The notes beneath the pieces were generated by a model. The model was given only the letters and a program-made list of their open reading frames with translations. It was not told the origin of the DNA and did no database searches. A stretch of DNA of 41,731 bases from Prevotella sp. (lineage in GTDB: Bacteria; Bacteroidota; Bacteroidia; Bacteroidales; Bacteroidaceae): assembly GCA_017619445.1 (NCBI GenBank), contig JAFZSI010000054.1:1-41731 (forward strand), read 5' to 3'. Of this stretch, positions 15,245 to 23,260 are shown piece by piece. Every line of letters begins with the position of its first letter. Within the stretch, counting starts at the first letter, position 1. The position numbers and the translations under genes are program-made.

Positions 15245-16438
15245 CTACTTCAGCAGGTTCATGGTGTCGGTGGCAATCATCAGCTCCTCGTCGGTGGGGA
15301 TGACCACGACCTTCACGCGCGAGTCGTCGGCAGAGATGATGGCCTCCTCGCCGCGCACGCGGTTTTTCACCTCGTCGAACTTCACGCCGAGGAACTCCAT
15401 GTCCTTGCAGACCTCCGAGCGCATGCTCAGCTGGTTCTCACCAACTCCGGCGGTGAACACGATAACATCGAGTCCGCCCATGGCAGCAGCGTAGGCACCG
15501 ATGTACTTCTTGATGCGATAGAAATACATGTCCTGTGCCAAACGGGCGCGGTCGTCGCCCTCAATGGCAGCCTGCTCCACGTCGCGCATGTCGCTCTTGC
15601 CACCGGTGAGTCCAGCCACACCACTCTGCTTGTTCAGAAGGTTAGACATACCATCGGCATCCAATCCGAGTTTCTTCTCAATGAACGTCACAGCACCGCC
15701 GTCGATGTCACCGGCACGAGTGCCCATCATCAGGCCCTCAAGCGGCGTGAGGCCCATCGAAGTGTCAATGCACTTGCCATCCTTCACGGCTGCAATAGAG
15801 CCTCCGTTGCCCACATGACAGGTGACCATCTTGGTGCCTTCAGCGGGAATACCAAGGAACTCGCAAGCGCGGGCAGACACGTAGCGATGGCTGGTGCCAT
15901 GGAAGCCGTAGCGACGAATGCCATACTTCTCATACAGTTCGTAGGGAATAGCATACATGTAAGCCTTCGGCGGCATGGTCTGGTGGAAAGCGGTGTCAAA
16001 CACACCCACCTGCGGCAGACCAGGCATGAGTTCCTTCACAGCATTCACACCCTTCAGGTTGGCGGGGTTGTGAAGCGGAGCCAGGTCGGAGCACTCCTCG
16101 AACACCTTGAGCACCTCGTCGGTGAGAATCACCGACTTGTTGAACTTCTCGCCGCCATGCACCATGCGATGGCCAACAGCATTAATCTCGCTCAGGTCTT
16201 TAATGACGCCTATCTCGGGGTCGGTAAGCAGGGAGAAAATGAACTTCACTCCTTCGGTGTGCTCAGGAATGTCGTGCATAATCTGCCGTTTCTCGCCGTT
16301 GGCGAGTTTCACTTTCACAAATGCGCCGTCGAGTCCCACGCGCTCTGCGCCGCCCGATGTCATCACACTCTTGTCGTCCATGTTGTACAATGCGTACTTG
16401 ATGGAACTGCTTCCGCAGTTAAGAACTAATATTTTCAT
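15245..16438 (-). CDS. ackA: Acetate kinase
   Basis: The enzyme makes ATP and acetate from acetyl phosphate in the cytosol, the energy-yielding end of mixed-acid fermentation. The 397-residue length is typical. Motifs are VLNCGSSSIKYALY at the N-terminus, GHRMVHGGEKF, RRYGFHGTSHRYVS, and FTAGVGENQ towards the C-terminus. pta, for the preceding step, lies upstream on the same strand. In this window the two are separated by the GxxExxY element at 16459-17004, which ends only 20 bases before the ackA ATG, so ackA may be read through that element or from a promoter within it. Confidence 0.97.
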   Translation of the reverse strand: MKILVLNCGSSSIKYALYNMDDKSVMTSGGAERVGLDGAFVKVKLANGEKRQIMHDIPEHTEGVKFIFSLLTDPEIGVIKDLSEINAVGHRMVHGGEKFNKSVILTDEVLKVFEECSDLAPLHNPANLKGVNAVKELMPGLPQVGVFDTAFHQTMPPKAYMYAIPYELYEKYGIRRYGFHGTSHRYVSARACEFLGIPAEGTKMVTCHVGNGGSIAAVKDGKCIDTSMGLTPLEGLMMGTRAGDIDGGAVTFIEKKLGLDADGMSNLLNKQSGVAGLTGGKSDMRDVEQAAIEGDDRARLAQDMYFYRIKKYIGAYAAAMGGLDVIVFTAGVGENQLSMRSEVCKDMEFLGVKFDEVKNRVRGEEAIISADDSRVKVVVIPTDEELMIATDTMNLLK

Positions 16439-16458
16439 AATTTGTTGTTTTTTTGAGG

Positions 16459-16505
16459 GAAACGAATTTGAATAATTAGAATAATTTATTCACGAATGAG
16501 AATAA
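16459..16505. repeat. Left 47-bp inverted-repeat arm (ackA side)
   Basis: This arm is the partner of 16958-17004 with three mismatches. It contains TTATTCACGAAT and AATAATTAGAATAATT. Confidence 0.9.
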
Positions 16506-16518
16506 AAAATATAAAAGA

Positions 16519-16950
16519 TTATTCTATAATATAGAATTTATAATTGTCCTGATTCAGAAGAACGAAGTCGTCCTCTTCAGGGAGATAAAGGTAACGCTCA
16601 GTATAGAGTTGTCTTTCTCCAAAGTTGAAAAGCAACCCTCTCTCGGCCTTGGACATACGCATATAATTCATGAGTTGAGCACGATGATCGGAGATTATAC
16701 TCTCTACTGACTTAAACTCAATAACAATGCCATTATAATAGAAGTCTGCATAGTAGGTCTTTTCCATCTGCAAACCTTTATAATGTAGCCGAAGCTCTTT
16801 TTCTCTTTCGAACTTTTTTCCTCTGAGCCCCATTTCCAAAGCAAAAGCCTCTTGATAGATAGGTTCTGCCATACCTCGTCCCAGAGTTTTGTGAACTTCC
16901 ATGGCAACACCTACAACCTCATAAATATCTCGATACTCCTGCCTTGTCAT
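16519..16950 (-). CDS. GxxExxY protein (PD-(D/E)xK nuclease-like)
   Basis: The 143-residue protein has the naming motif G26-x-x-E29-x-x-Y32 within GRGMAEPIYQEAF. Its PD-(D/E)xK-like core is Asp69 in YADFYYNG and Glu78-x-Lys80 in IVIEFKSV. A conserved AQLMNYMRM helix and the LLFNFG strand follow. The fold suggests a metal-dependent nuclease, but no member's role is known to me. It is more AT-rich than pta and ackA and is tightly bracketed by long inverted repeats, so it is probably the cargo or enzyme of a small mobile element. ATG 16950 lies just inside the right arm. Confidence 0.93.
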   Translation of the reverse strand: MTRQEYRDIYEVVGVAMEVHKTLGRGMAEPIYQEAFALEMGLRGKKFEREKELRLHYKGLQMEKTYYADFYYNGIVIEFKSVESIISDHRAQLMNYMRMSKAERGLLFNFGERQLYTERYLYLPEEDDFVLLNQDNYKFYIIE

Positions 16951-16957
16951 GATATTA

Positions 16958-17004
16958 TTATTCTAATTCGTGAATAAATTATTCTAATTATTTTAATTCG
17001 TTTC
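16958..17004. repeat. Right 47-bp inverted-repeat arm (pta side)
   Basis: This arm is the partner of 16459-16505. It lies 7 bases upstream of the GxxExxY start codon and 41 bases downstream of the pta stop. Confidence 0.9.
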
Positions 17005-17045
17005 TTAAATGCTTTATTCGATTATTTGTTTCTATTAAATTTTCA

Positions 17046-18053
17046 CTATTTCGCATCCATGGCCTGGCAGGCGGTGATGGCGACGAGGTAGTAGATGTCG
17101 TCGATGGAGCAGCCACGCGAGAGGTCGTTCACGGGACGGGCGATGCCCTGGAGGATGGGACCTACGGCGATGGCGTCGCCCAGACGCTGCACCAGCTTAT
17201 AGGCGATGTTGCCCACCTCGAGGTTGGGGAACACCAGCACATTGGCATTGCCGGCAATGTCGCTGCCCGGAGCCTTCTTCTTGCCCACGGCGGGCACGAG
17301 GGCTGCGTCGGCCTGCAGTTCGCCGTCAATCTTGATGGCGGGATCGAGTTCCTTGGCCAGGCGTGTGGCCTCGACAACCTTATCCACCACCTCGTGCGAG
17401 GCACTGCCCTTGGTAGAGAAGCTCAGCATGGCTACGCGCGGGTCGTCGAAACCGGCCACCGAACGGGCGGTCTGTGCCGTGCAGACAGCAATCTGCGACA
17501 GCTGTGCGGCGTCGGGCATGGGTGTTACGGCCACGTCGCCTACGACAAGCACGCCGTCCTCGCCAAACTCGGGTTTCTGGGTGATGAGCAGCATGGCACC
17601 GCTGACACAGGTGATGCCCGGGGCGCACTTGATAATCTGCAGAGCCGGGCGCAAAGTCTCGCCCGTAGTGGAGAGTGCGCCGCTGATTTGTCCGTCGGCA
17701 CCCTCGGTCTTGATAATCATGCAACCCAGGTAGAGCGGGTTCTTCACCAGCTCGCGGGCCTGCTCAATGGTCATGCCCTTCTTTTTGCGCAGCTCGCAGA
17801 GCAGCTGGGCATACTCCTCGCTCTTCTCGCAGTTCTCCGGGTCGATGATGGTGGCCTTGCCAATGTTCTCAAGGCCCCACTCGGCTGCCAGACGGTTGAT
17901 TTCGTCGGGGTTGCCGATGAGCACGATGTTGGCAATGTCATCGGCCAGCACCTTGTCGGCAGCTTTGAGTGTACGCTCCTCTGTTGCCTCGGGGAGCACA
18001 ATGCGCTGCTTGTTTGCCTTAGCTCGCGCAACGATTTGATTTAATAAATCCAT
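17046..18053 (-). CDS. pta: Phosphate acetyltransferase
   Basis: The enzyme converts acetyl-CoA and phosphate to acetyl phosphate, feeding acetate kinase. The 335 residues correspond to the short form, with only the catalytic PTA domain and none of the N-terminal regulatory domains of E. coli Pta. Motifs include KQRIVLPEATEERTLKAA, TTGETLRPALQIIKCAPG, a serine/glycine-rich FSTKGSA and DIAGNANVLVFPNLEVGN, and DLSRGCS near the end. It has its own -7 box at 18128-18135. The normal partner ackA is displaced by the GxxExxY element. Confidence 0.97.
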   Translation of the reverse strand: MDLLNQIVARAKANKQRIVLPEATEERTLKAADKVLADDIANIVLIGNPDEINRLAAEWGLENIGKATIIDPENCEKSEEYAQLLCELRKKKGMTIEQARELVKNPLYLGCMIIKTEGADGQISGALSTTGETLRPALQIIKCAPGITCVSGAMLLITQKPEFGEDGVLVVGDVAVTPMPDAAQLSQIAVCTAQTARSVAGFDDPRVAMLSFSTKGSASHEVVDKVVEATRLAKELDPAIKIDGELQADAALVPAVGKKKAPGSDIAGNANVLVFPNLEVGNIAYKLVQRLGDAIAVGPILQGIARPVNDLSRGCSIDDIYYLVAITACQAMDAK

Positions 18054-18127
18054 AGTCTGTGGTTTTTTGTTTGTGTTTTTATAATATGTGTTTTATAATA
18101 TTAATAATGTGTTTATCATCCATTCTG

Positions 18128-18135
18128 CAAAAATA
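18128..18135 (-). promoter_or_regulatory. -7 promoter box for pta
   Basis: The minus strand reads TATTTTTG followed by CAGAATGG, matching TAnnTTTG, 74 bases upstream of the pta ATG. Confidence 0.65.
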
Positions 18136-18244
18136 GGAAAAATAATCCACATATCCTTTCTGTAAAACCCTAAAAATTGTTATGCCTGAGATTTTTTTCT
18201 AATGAAACTTCCATTCCACCCCACCGCATGTTGTTTACGCAACA

Positions 18245-18319
18245 CATAGAGTTGTTTGCGCCATACTACACTCTACGACAACAACTCTATGCTTTACGCG
18301 AAATTTTTCTAGAAAATTT
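18245..18319. repeat. Inverted repeat joined to a copy of the AAATTTTTCTAGAAAATTT repeat
   Basis: CATAGAGTTGTT (18245-18256) pairs with AACAACTCTATG (18280-18291). It runs directly into CTTTACGCG and AAATTTTTCTAGAAAATTT (18301-18319), the same signature as the two copies at 9979-10102. Confidence 0.75.
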
Positions 18320-18477
18320 GCCCATAATGCTTATGTTTGTTTTCTTACCCGAAAACTCCATAACCGCCATGTGCAAGAATAAGCTCATAAATCCACCTGT
18401 AAACGCTCGGAGGCTTTGTCAAGGGTGCTCACAAATAAAAAGCTCTTAAAACTTTTGGCATTTTGCTCACTTAATCG

Positions 18478-18485
18478 TATCTTTG
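18478..18485 (+). promoter_or_regulatory. -7 promoter box for the flavodoxin gene
   Basis: TATCTTTG followed by CACC, 30 bases before the ATG at 18516. Confidence 0.7.
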
Positions 18486-18515
18486 CACCATTGATAACAT
18501 AAAAATTTTACGCAC

Positions 18516-19316
18516 ATGAAAAAACTTTTATTATCACTTATCGTTATGGCATCCATTACAACAGGTTGTGCACAAAAGAGCCTGGTGCTCTACTATTCAG
18601 AGACGGGTACGACGAAGGCCGTGGCCGAAGAACTGCAAAAACAACTCGGCGCCGACATCGAGAGCATCGAGCCGGTGGAGCCCTATACGGGCAATTTCCA
18701 GGAAACCATCCAGCGCTCAGGGCGCGAGAGAGAAAGCGGACAGACACCTGCGCTGAAACCGCTGAAGAAGAAGATTGCCGACTACGACGTTATCTTCCTC
18801 GGCTACCCCATCTGGTTTGGCACCTACGCCATGCCCATTGCCACGCTGGTGAAGGAGAACGACTTTGAGGGCAAGACCATCATTCCGTTCTGCACATTCG
18901 GCAGCGGAGGACTGAACACCTCGACCGACGCTCTGAAGAAGGCACTGCCCAAAGCCAACATTCAGAAAGGCTACGGCGTGCGCACGGCAAGGGTAAAAGC
19001 GGCTGAACGCGAGCTGGACCGTTTCCTGAAAGAAAACGGGTACAAGGAGGGCACCGTAGAGAAACTGCCCGACTACTCGGCACAGCAGCCCGTCACTGAC
19101 GAGGAGCGCGCCATCTTCGATGCCGCCTGCTCAGACTATCAGTTCCCGCTTGGCACACCCAAGACTGTGGGCAAGCGCACCACACCCGACGGCACAGACT
19201 ACCAGTTCACCGTAACCGGCCGGGGCATGGACGGAGCTGAATCGACTTCCACTATCTATGTGACAGTGGGCAAGGAAGAGGGCGCAAAGCCCGAATTCAC
19301 CGAGGTGGTGAGGTAA
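18516..19316 (+). CDS. Flavodoxin-fold lipoprotein
   Basis: The 266-residue protein starts with a lipoprotein-type signal (MKKLLLSLIVMASITTGC, Cys18). A flavodoxin domain follows (about residues 20-170): the phosphate loop YYSETGTTKAVA, then IFLGYPIWFGTYAMP and PFCTFGSGGLNTS, both near the FMN ring. The last 70 residues contain a DEERAIFDAACSDYQFPLG segment and a beta-rich tail, not part of a standard flavodoxin. A periplasmic, membrane-tethered flavoprotein is implied. Electron transfer or quinone/nitro reduction is possible, but the substrate is unknown. The gene is monocistronic between a TATCTTTG promoter and the terminator at 19381. Confidence 0.85.
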   Translation: MKKLLLSLIVMASITTGCAQKSLVLYYSETGTTKAVAEELQKQLGADIESIEPVEPYTGNFQETIQRSGRERESGQTPALKPLKKKIADYDVIFLGYPIWFGTYAMPIATLVKENDFEGKTIIPFCTFGSGGLNTSTDALKKALPKANIQKGYGVRTARVKAAERELDRFLKENGYKEGTVEKLPDYSAQQPVTDEERAIFDAACSDYQFPLGTPKTVGKRTTPDGTDYQFTVTGRGMDGAESTSTIYVTVGKEEGAKPEFTEVVR

Positions 19317-19380
19317 CACCATCGTTACAGTGCCCCTGCCACGGGCATTTGGAAAACGAAGCCACAAGCACTTGGAAAGA

Positions 19381-19425
19381 AAAGCGAGGGCCGACATTCA
19401 CCGTGAATGCCGGCCCTCGCTTTTG
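19381..19425 (+). terminator. Strong terminator after the flavodoxin gene
   Basis: AAAGCGAGGGCCG pairs with CGGCCCTCGCTTT, with an inner CATTCA/TGAATG stem and a T-rich 3' side. An A-rich 5' side makes it potentially bidirectional. Confidence 0.9.
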
Positions 19426-19520
19426 TTGTCACCAACGTTTTTTCAAGGGCGTTGAGCAACAATTTTCAGGTTTTCAGAACATTTTTCGTTAAAAATGAAA
19501 CGATTTTGAAAAAGAAACAT

Positions 19521-19528
19521 TATTTTTG
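19521..19528 (+). promoter_or_regulatory. -7 promoter box for the glsA/glsB pair
   Basis: TATTTTTG followed by CAAC matches TAnnTTTG, 74 bases before the glsA-like ATG. Confidence 0.65.
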
Positions 19529-19602
19529 CAACTTAATAGCGAAAAAACCAAAACTTCCGCACACGCATCCGTGCGACGCAACCACACAACAGACACTAAC
19601 GC

Positions 19603-20418
19603 ATGAAAGCAATCACACAGAAAACAGTTGATGTTGACGAAATCCTGGCCAGCAAAATTGGTAAGAAAGCCCGCTATGTGCCCACATGGTGGCTCAAGCG
19701 AGTGGTGCACCAGAACAAGGTGAACGCGTTCCTGTGGGAAAGTCGCGACAAGACGGGCGTGGAATGGCTGGAGGAATGCGTGAAGTACCTGAAGATGAAC
19801 CTTCAGGTGGAAGGAAAAGAAAATCTGCCCGACAAAAACGACGGAAAACTCTATACTTTTGTGAGCAACCACCCGCTTGGAGGCATCGACGGAGTGGCAT
19901 TGGGCTCAATCATCGGACGGCACTACGACGGAAATTTCCGCTATTTAGTGAACGACCTGCTGATGAACCTGCCCGGACTGGCTCCCGTCTGCATACCCAT
20001 CAACAAGACAGGCAAGCAGAGCCGCGACTTCCCTGCCATGGTGCAGGCAGGATTCAGCAGCCAGAACCACATGCTGATGTTCCCGGCTGGCATCTGCTCG
20101 AGAAGGCAAAACGGCGAGGTGAAAGACCTGCCCTGGACAAAGACCTTCATCACCAAAAGCGTGCAGACCCACCGCGACGTGGTGCCCATACACTTCAGCG
20201 GACAAAACTCAAAATTCTTCTATCGGCTGGCCAATTTCAGCGACAAGCACCTGCCCTTCAATCTTGCCATGCTGTTTCTGGTCGATGAAATGTACAAAAA
20301 CGTGGGAAAGACATTTCGCGTTGCCATCGGGAAACCCATTCCTTGGGAAACCTTTGACAAAGAAAAAACGCCGTTGGAATGGGCAAATTTTGTAAAAGAA
20401 GAAGTTTATAAGCTCTAA
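19603..20418 (+). CDS. glsA: Lysophospholipid-type acyltransferase, GlsA-like
   Basis: The 271-residue protein has the acyltransferase block FVSNHPLGGIDGVALGSI near residues 86-103 (HX5D spacing). VNDLLMNLPGLAPVCIPINK and MFPAGICSRRQNGEVKDLPW follow, where the PlsC-type PEGTRS motif would be. In Bacteroides, GlsA O-acylates the N-acylglycine made by GlsB to form glycine lipids. The gene order here, with the GNAT-type partner directly downstream, supports that role. A plain hemolysin/OlsA-like annotation is the alternative. It probably acts at the inner membrane surface. Confidence 0.8.
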   Translation: MKAITQKTVDVDEILASKIGKKARYVPTWWLKRVVHQNKVNAFLWESRDKTGVEWLEECVKYLKMNLQVEGKENLPDKNDGKLYTFVSNHPLGGIDGVALGSIIGRHYDGNFRYLVNDLLMNLPGLAPVCIPINKTGKQSRDFPAMVQAGFSSQNHMLMFPAGICSRRQNGEVKDLPWTKTFITKSVQTHRDVVPIHFSGQNSKFFYRLANFSDKHLPFNLAMLFLVDEMYKNVGKTFRVAIGKPIPWETFDKEKTPLEWANFVKEEVYKL

Positions 20419-20527
20419 GAGGTAAGACAATGCGAATCGAATGCAGAACAATTGTTCTTAATGCCGAGATGCAGCTTGTCTTATGCAAACTCTGATAAAA
20501 ACGCAAACTAAACCCAAGAAGAGAGAA

Positions 20528-21520
20528 ATGGAACAAGAAATCATCCAGCCAGTAGACAAAGAGCTGATTAAAAGCGAACTGACGCGCGAACGCCAGCTAC
20601 GCATGACCAACAAGAGCCACAATGAGATTTATATCGTCACCGCTCACAATGCCCCCAATGTGATGCGAGAGATTGGCCGACTGCGCGAAATAGCCTTTCG
20701 CGAAGCCGGTGGTGGCACAGGCCTGGAGATGGACATCGACGAGTTCGACACCTGCGACAACTGCTACAAGCAACTCATCGTGTGGAACCCCGATGCAGAA
20801 GAAATCATAGGCGGCTACCGCTACATTCTGGGCTCAGACTGGGAACTGGACAGCAACGGACAGCCTAAACTGGCCACAAGCCACATGTTCCACTTCTCGC
20901 AGAAATTCCTTGACGAGTATATGCCGCAGACCATCGAACTGGGGCGTTCGTTCGTCTCGCTGCCCTATCAGAGTTCAAGAATGGGCGCCAAGAGTCTTTT
21001 TGCACTCGACAATCTTTGGGACGGCCTCGGCGCGCTCACCGTCATCAAGCCCAACGTGAAATATTTCTTCGGAAAAATGACCATGTATCCCTCATACGTG
21101 CGCAAAGGTCGCGACATGATTCTCTTCTTCCTGAAGAAATATTTCGATGACAAGGAAAACTTGATTATCCCGATGAAACCGCTGAAAATTGAAACAGACG
21201 AGAAAGAATTGGAGACTCTTTTCTGCAATTCGGACTTCAGAAGCGACTATCGCATCCTCAACCGCGAAATACGAAAGCTGGGTTACAACATCCCGCCTTT
21301 GGTAAATGCCTATATGAGCCTTTCGCCCACGATGAAACTTTTCGGAACAGCTATTAACTACGGGTTCGGCGACGTGGAGGAAACGGGTATTCTGATTGCC
21401 GTGGACGAGATTTTTGAGGAAAAGCGTATGCGCCATATAGACAGCTATATCAAGCAGCATCCCGACGCAATGCACATCACTTCGGGTGCCAACCAAGTCA
21501 TTTACAAAGAAAAAGAATAA
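20528..21520 (+). CDS. glsB: GNAT-type N-acyltransferase, GlsB/OlsB-like
   Basis: The 330-residue protein belongs to the OlsB/hemolysin group of GNAT-like acyltransferases. The visible core is HNEIYIVTAHNAPNVMREIGRLREIAFR, then EIIGGYRYILG, MPQTIELGRSFVSLPYQ and KYFFGKMTMYPSYVRKGRDM. In Bacteroides the homologue N-acylates glycine as the first step of glycine-lipid synthesis, which the GlsA-like gene completes. The frame also allows ATG 20483, but 20528 has a purine-rich AAGAGAG at good spacing and starts at the family-conserved EIIQPVDKELIK stretch. It ends before a hairpin terminator at 21538. Confidence 0.82.
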   Translation: MEQEIIQPVDKELIKSELTRERQLRMTNKSHNEIYIVTAHNAPNVMREIGRLREIAFREAGGGTGLEMDIDEFDTCDNCYKQLIVWNPDAEEIIGGYRYILGSDWELDSNGQPKLATSHMFHFSQKFLDEYMPQTIELGRSFVSLPYQSSRMGAKSLFALDNLWDGLGALTVIKPNVKYFFGKMTMYPSYVRKGRDMILFFLKKYFDDKENLIIPMKPLKIETDEKELETLFCNSDFRSDYRILNREIRKLGYNIPPLVNAYMSLSPTMKLFGTAINYGFGDVEETGILIAVDEIFEEKRMRHIDSYIKQHPDAMHITSGANQVIYKEKE

Positions 21521-21537
21521 GCTTCTTTAAATCATTT

Positions 21538-21565
21538 AGGCCGCGATTTTGTCGCGGCCTTTTTG
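21538..21565 (+). terminator. Terminator of the glsA/glsB pair
   Basis: AGGCCGCGA and TCGCGGCCT form a 9-base stem with a five-base loop, followed by TTTTTG. Confidence 0.9.
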
Positions 21566-21603
21566 TTGAAGATCGCTACAGTATCGCGGCCTAATTGCGG
21601 ATT

Positions 21604-22944
21604 TTAGACTATGGGGAGTGAAATACCATTGATTTTCTGATAAATGTCAAGGGCATATACATCGGTCATACCGCTTATGTAGTCTATCATTGCCATGATG
21701 CGTGTCTCAAGATTGTCAGAATCAATGTGATATTGGCTGCTCACACGACCAATAAGCTGCTTGGAATGGAATTTCTCTGGACTGACAGCGGCCTGAATGA
21801 GGCTGTCCATAAGCGTCTCGATGATTTTGTAACCCGACAATTCCACATCAAGCACGGGTTTGCTATTGTAAATCTTTTTGACGCTTGTCTTCACACATTC
21901 TTTGTAAGCATGGCGCGCACGCTCACCGATATGGTCGATAAGACTCCCAGTGAAACTACCATTAAGGATGTCCTCCTCGTGGGCGACGAATGCCTTGACA
22001 CACTCGTGCTCAAGCAACCCAATGACACTGGCGCGCATGTAAATCACTTTTTCGTTGTTGTCGGTAATGCCCTCACGGACGATACGCTGGCGAATGCTCT
22101 CCTGCTGATGCTCGTCGAAGAAACTCAACAACATGCTGGATGTTTCGTCAAAAGAAAGAATCTTCAGTTTGTGAGAATCCTCAATGTCCATAATCTCGTA
22201 GCAAATGTCGTCGGCCGCCTCAACTAAATAGACTAACGGATGGCGAACATAACGCAAGGGTTCGCCCTCACTCGACAATCGAAAAATGCCCATTTCATCG
22301 GCAATTTTCTGGTAAATTGATTGTTCTGTTTCAAAGAATCCGAACTTTCCTTTCTTGCTGGCAGCAGAAGAAGAATATGGATATTTCACAATGCTGGCCA
22401 GCGTGGCATACGTCATGACGAAACCACCCTCGCGCCGACCCTTGAAACGGTGGGTCAGTATGCGGAATGCATTGGCATTGCCCTCAAAATGGGTGATATC
22501 GCTCCAAAACTGTTCGCTCACCTTATTCTTCAAGACTGCACCGCCTGCCTCAGTGAAATAGGCTTGAATGGCTTTCTCGCCAGAGTGTCCGAACGGTGGA
22601 TTGCCCATATCATGAGCCAAGCAGGCGGCTGAGACAACATTTCCGATTTCCTCGAAAAATGTGCCGCGCAACTCTGGATGACGCACCAACAGCAGGCGAG
22701 CCACATCGTCGCCCAACGAGCGGCCTACGCTGGCCACCTCAAGCGAATGAGTGAGCCGATTGTGAACGAAAATGCTTCCTGGCAACGGAAACACCTGGGT
22801 CTTGTTTTGCATGCGCCGAAACGGTGCTGAGAATATCAGACGATCGTAGTCGCGTTTGAACTCACTACGGTCATCGTGCCGCTCAGCATGGCTGTCTTCC
22901 TGGCCGAGCCGCTTGTTGCTAATCAATTGTTTCCAGTTCATCAT
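21604..22944 (-). CDS. dgt: dGTPase / HD-domain deoxynucleotide triphosphohydrolase
   Basis: This HD-domain enzyme cleaves dGTP to deoxyguanosine and triphosphate. The product of about 446 residues shows KRDYDRLIFSAPFRRMQNKTQVF near the N-terminus. The metal ligands follow: NRLTHSLEVASVGR, AACLAHDMGNPPFGHSGE (the HD pair) and YLVEAADDICYEIMDIED. The frame is open to 23112, but those codons make an unrelated hydrophobic stretch. The tandem ATGs at 22944 and 22941 begin the conserved MNWKQLISNKRLG. The only promoter box ends six bases before the first ATG, so the message is leaderless or nearly so. It is convergent with glsB. Confidence 0.9.
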   Translation of the reverse strand: MMNWKQLISNKRLGQEDSHAERHDDRSEFKRDYDRLIFSAPFRRMQNKTQVFPLPGSIFVHNRLTHSLEVASVGRSLGDDVARLLLVRHPELRGTFFEEIGNVVSAACLAHDMGNPPFGHSGEKAIQAYFTEAGGAVLKNKVSEQFWSDITHFEGNANAFRILTHRFKGRREGGFVMTYATLASIVKYPYSSSAASKKGKFGFFETEQSIYQKIADEMGIFRLSSEGEPLRYVRHPLVYLVEAADDICYEIMDIEDSHKLKILSFDETSSMLLSFFDEHQQESIRQRIVREGITDNNEKVIYMRASVIGLLEHECVKAFVAHEEDILNGSFTGSLIDHIGERARHAYKECVKTSVKKIYNSKPVLDVELSGYKIIETLMDSLIQAAVSPEKFHSKQLIGRVSSQYHIDSDNLETRIMAMIDYISGMTDVYALDIYQKINGISLPIV

Positions 22945-22950
22945 CGGCCA

Positions 22951-22958
22951 CAAAGTTA
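22951..22958 (-). promoter_or_regulatory. -7 promoter box almost touching the dgt start
   Basis: The minus strand reads TAACTTTG, then TGGCCG, then ATGATG. The upstream context TTTTTTCGTA is shared with the glycosyltransferase promoter at 13852. Confidence 0.55.
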
Positions 22959-23161
22959 CGAAAAAATGAGAGCAGAACAAAAAGAATCCTTTCTTTTTTG
23001 TGCCGAGATGGAGTTCTTTCCGAATTGAAGTAACTTCATCAAAGCTAAAGAGCATCAAATAAACGAACAAAAAAGAGAAGAAAGATGAGTGAAGTATGAT
23101 GAAAATAACCACCGAGGAGTCTTTTTTTCTATTTTCAAGCCGATATTTCGAAAAAAAAGTT

Positions 23162-23169
23162 TAAGTTTG
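23162..23169 (+). promoter_or_regulatory. -7 promoter box for susC/susD
   Basis: TAAGTTTG followed by TAACC matches TAnnTTTG, with a leader of about 85 bases before the GTG start. Confidence 0.55.
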
Positions 23170-23260
23170 TAACCGAAAACTCACACAGCTACAAATACCA
23201 CATGAACCGTATATAAAGAACCTATTACATTAGCAAACCAAAAACTATTATCAAATAACC

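Larger units (their letters stand above)
16459..17004 (-). mobile_element. Putative IVS-like element: GxxExxY gene inside 47-bp inverted repeats, splitting pta-ackA
   Basis: Bases 16459-16505 and 16958-17004 are reverse complements at 44 of 47 positions. They bracket one gene, 16519-16950, on the same strand as pta and ackA. The element sits 41 bases after the pta stop and 20 bases before the ackA start. Pta and ackA are usually adjacent, so an insertion is the simplest reading. The arms are very AT-rich and carry several AATTAGAATAA units. There is no transposase. Co-transcription with pta would give a long RNA stem with the gene in its loop. Confidence 0.65.
18054..18515. other. Divergent intergenic region between pta and the flavodoxin gene
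   Basis: These 462 bases hold the pta leader and promoter, a 12-base inverted repeat, one copy of the TTTACGCG/AAATTTTCTAGA repeat, and the flavodoxin promoter at 18478. I see no gene. Short frames here have no recognisable protein character. Confidence 0.6.
22945..23260. other. Divergent control region between dgt and susC
   Basis: These 316 bases hold the dgt promoter at the left, an AT-rich spacer, and a -7 box for susC at 23162. The minus-strand frame of dgt stays open through part of it without protein-like character. No separate gene is seen, and no regulator of the susCD pair. Confidence 0.55.

Noticed and set aside
16459-17004. Classical insertion sequence or MITE
   Set aside because: There is no transposase, the arms directly flank a non-transposase gene, and no target-site duplication is clear. 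A MITE carrying a GxxExxY gene cannot be fully excluded.
18177-18449. 90-codon plus-strand frame in the pta-flavodoxin gap
   Set aside because: It spans repeat DNA, has no ribosome site or known motif, and lies upstream of the real flavodoxin promoter.
22945-23112. N-terminal extension of dgt as a membrane anchor
   Set aside because: The upstream codons make a hydrophobic stretch, but it includes promoter DNA and sits before the conserved family start, so it is most likely non-coding.
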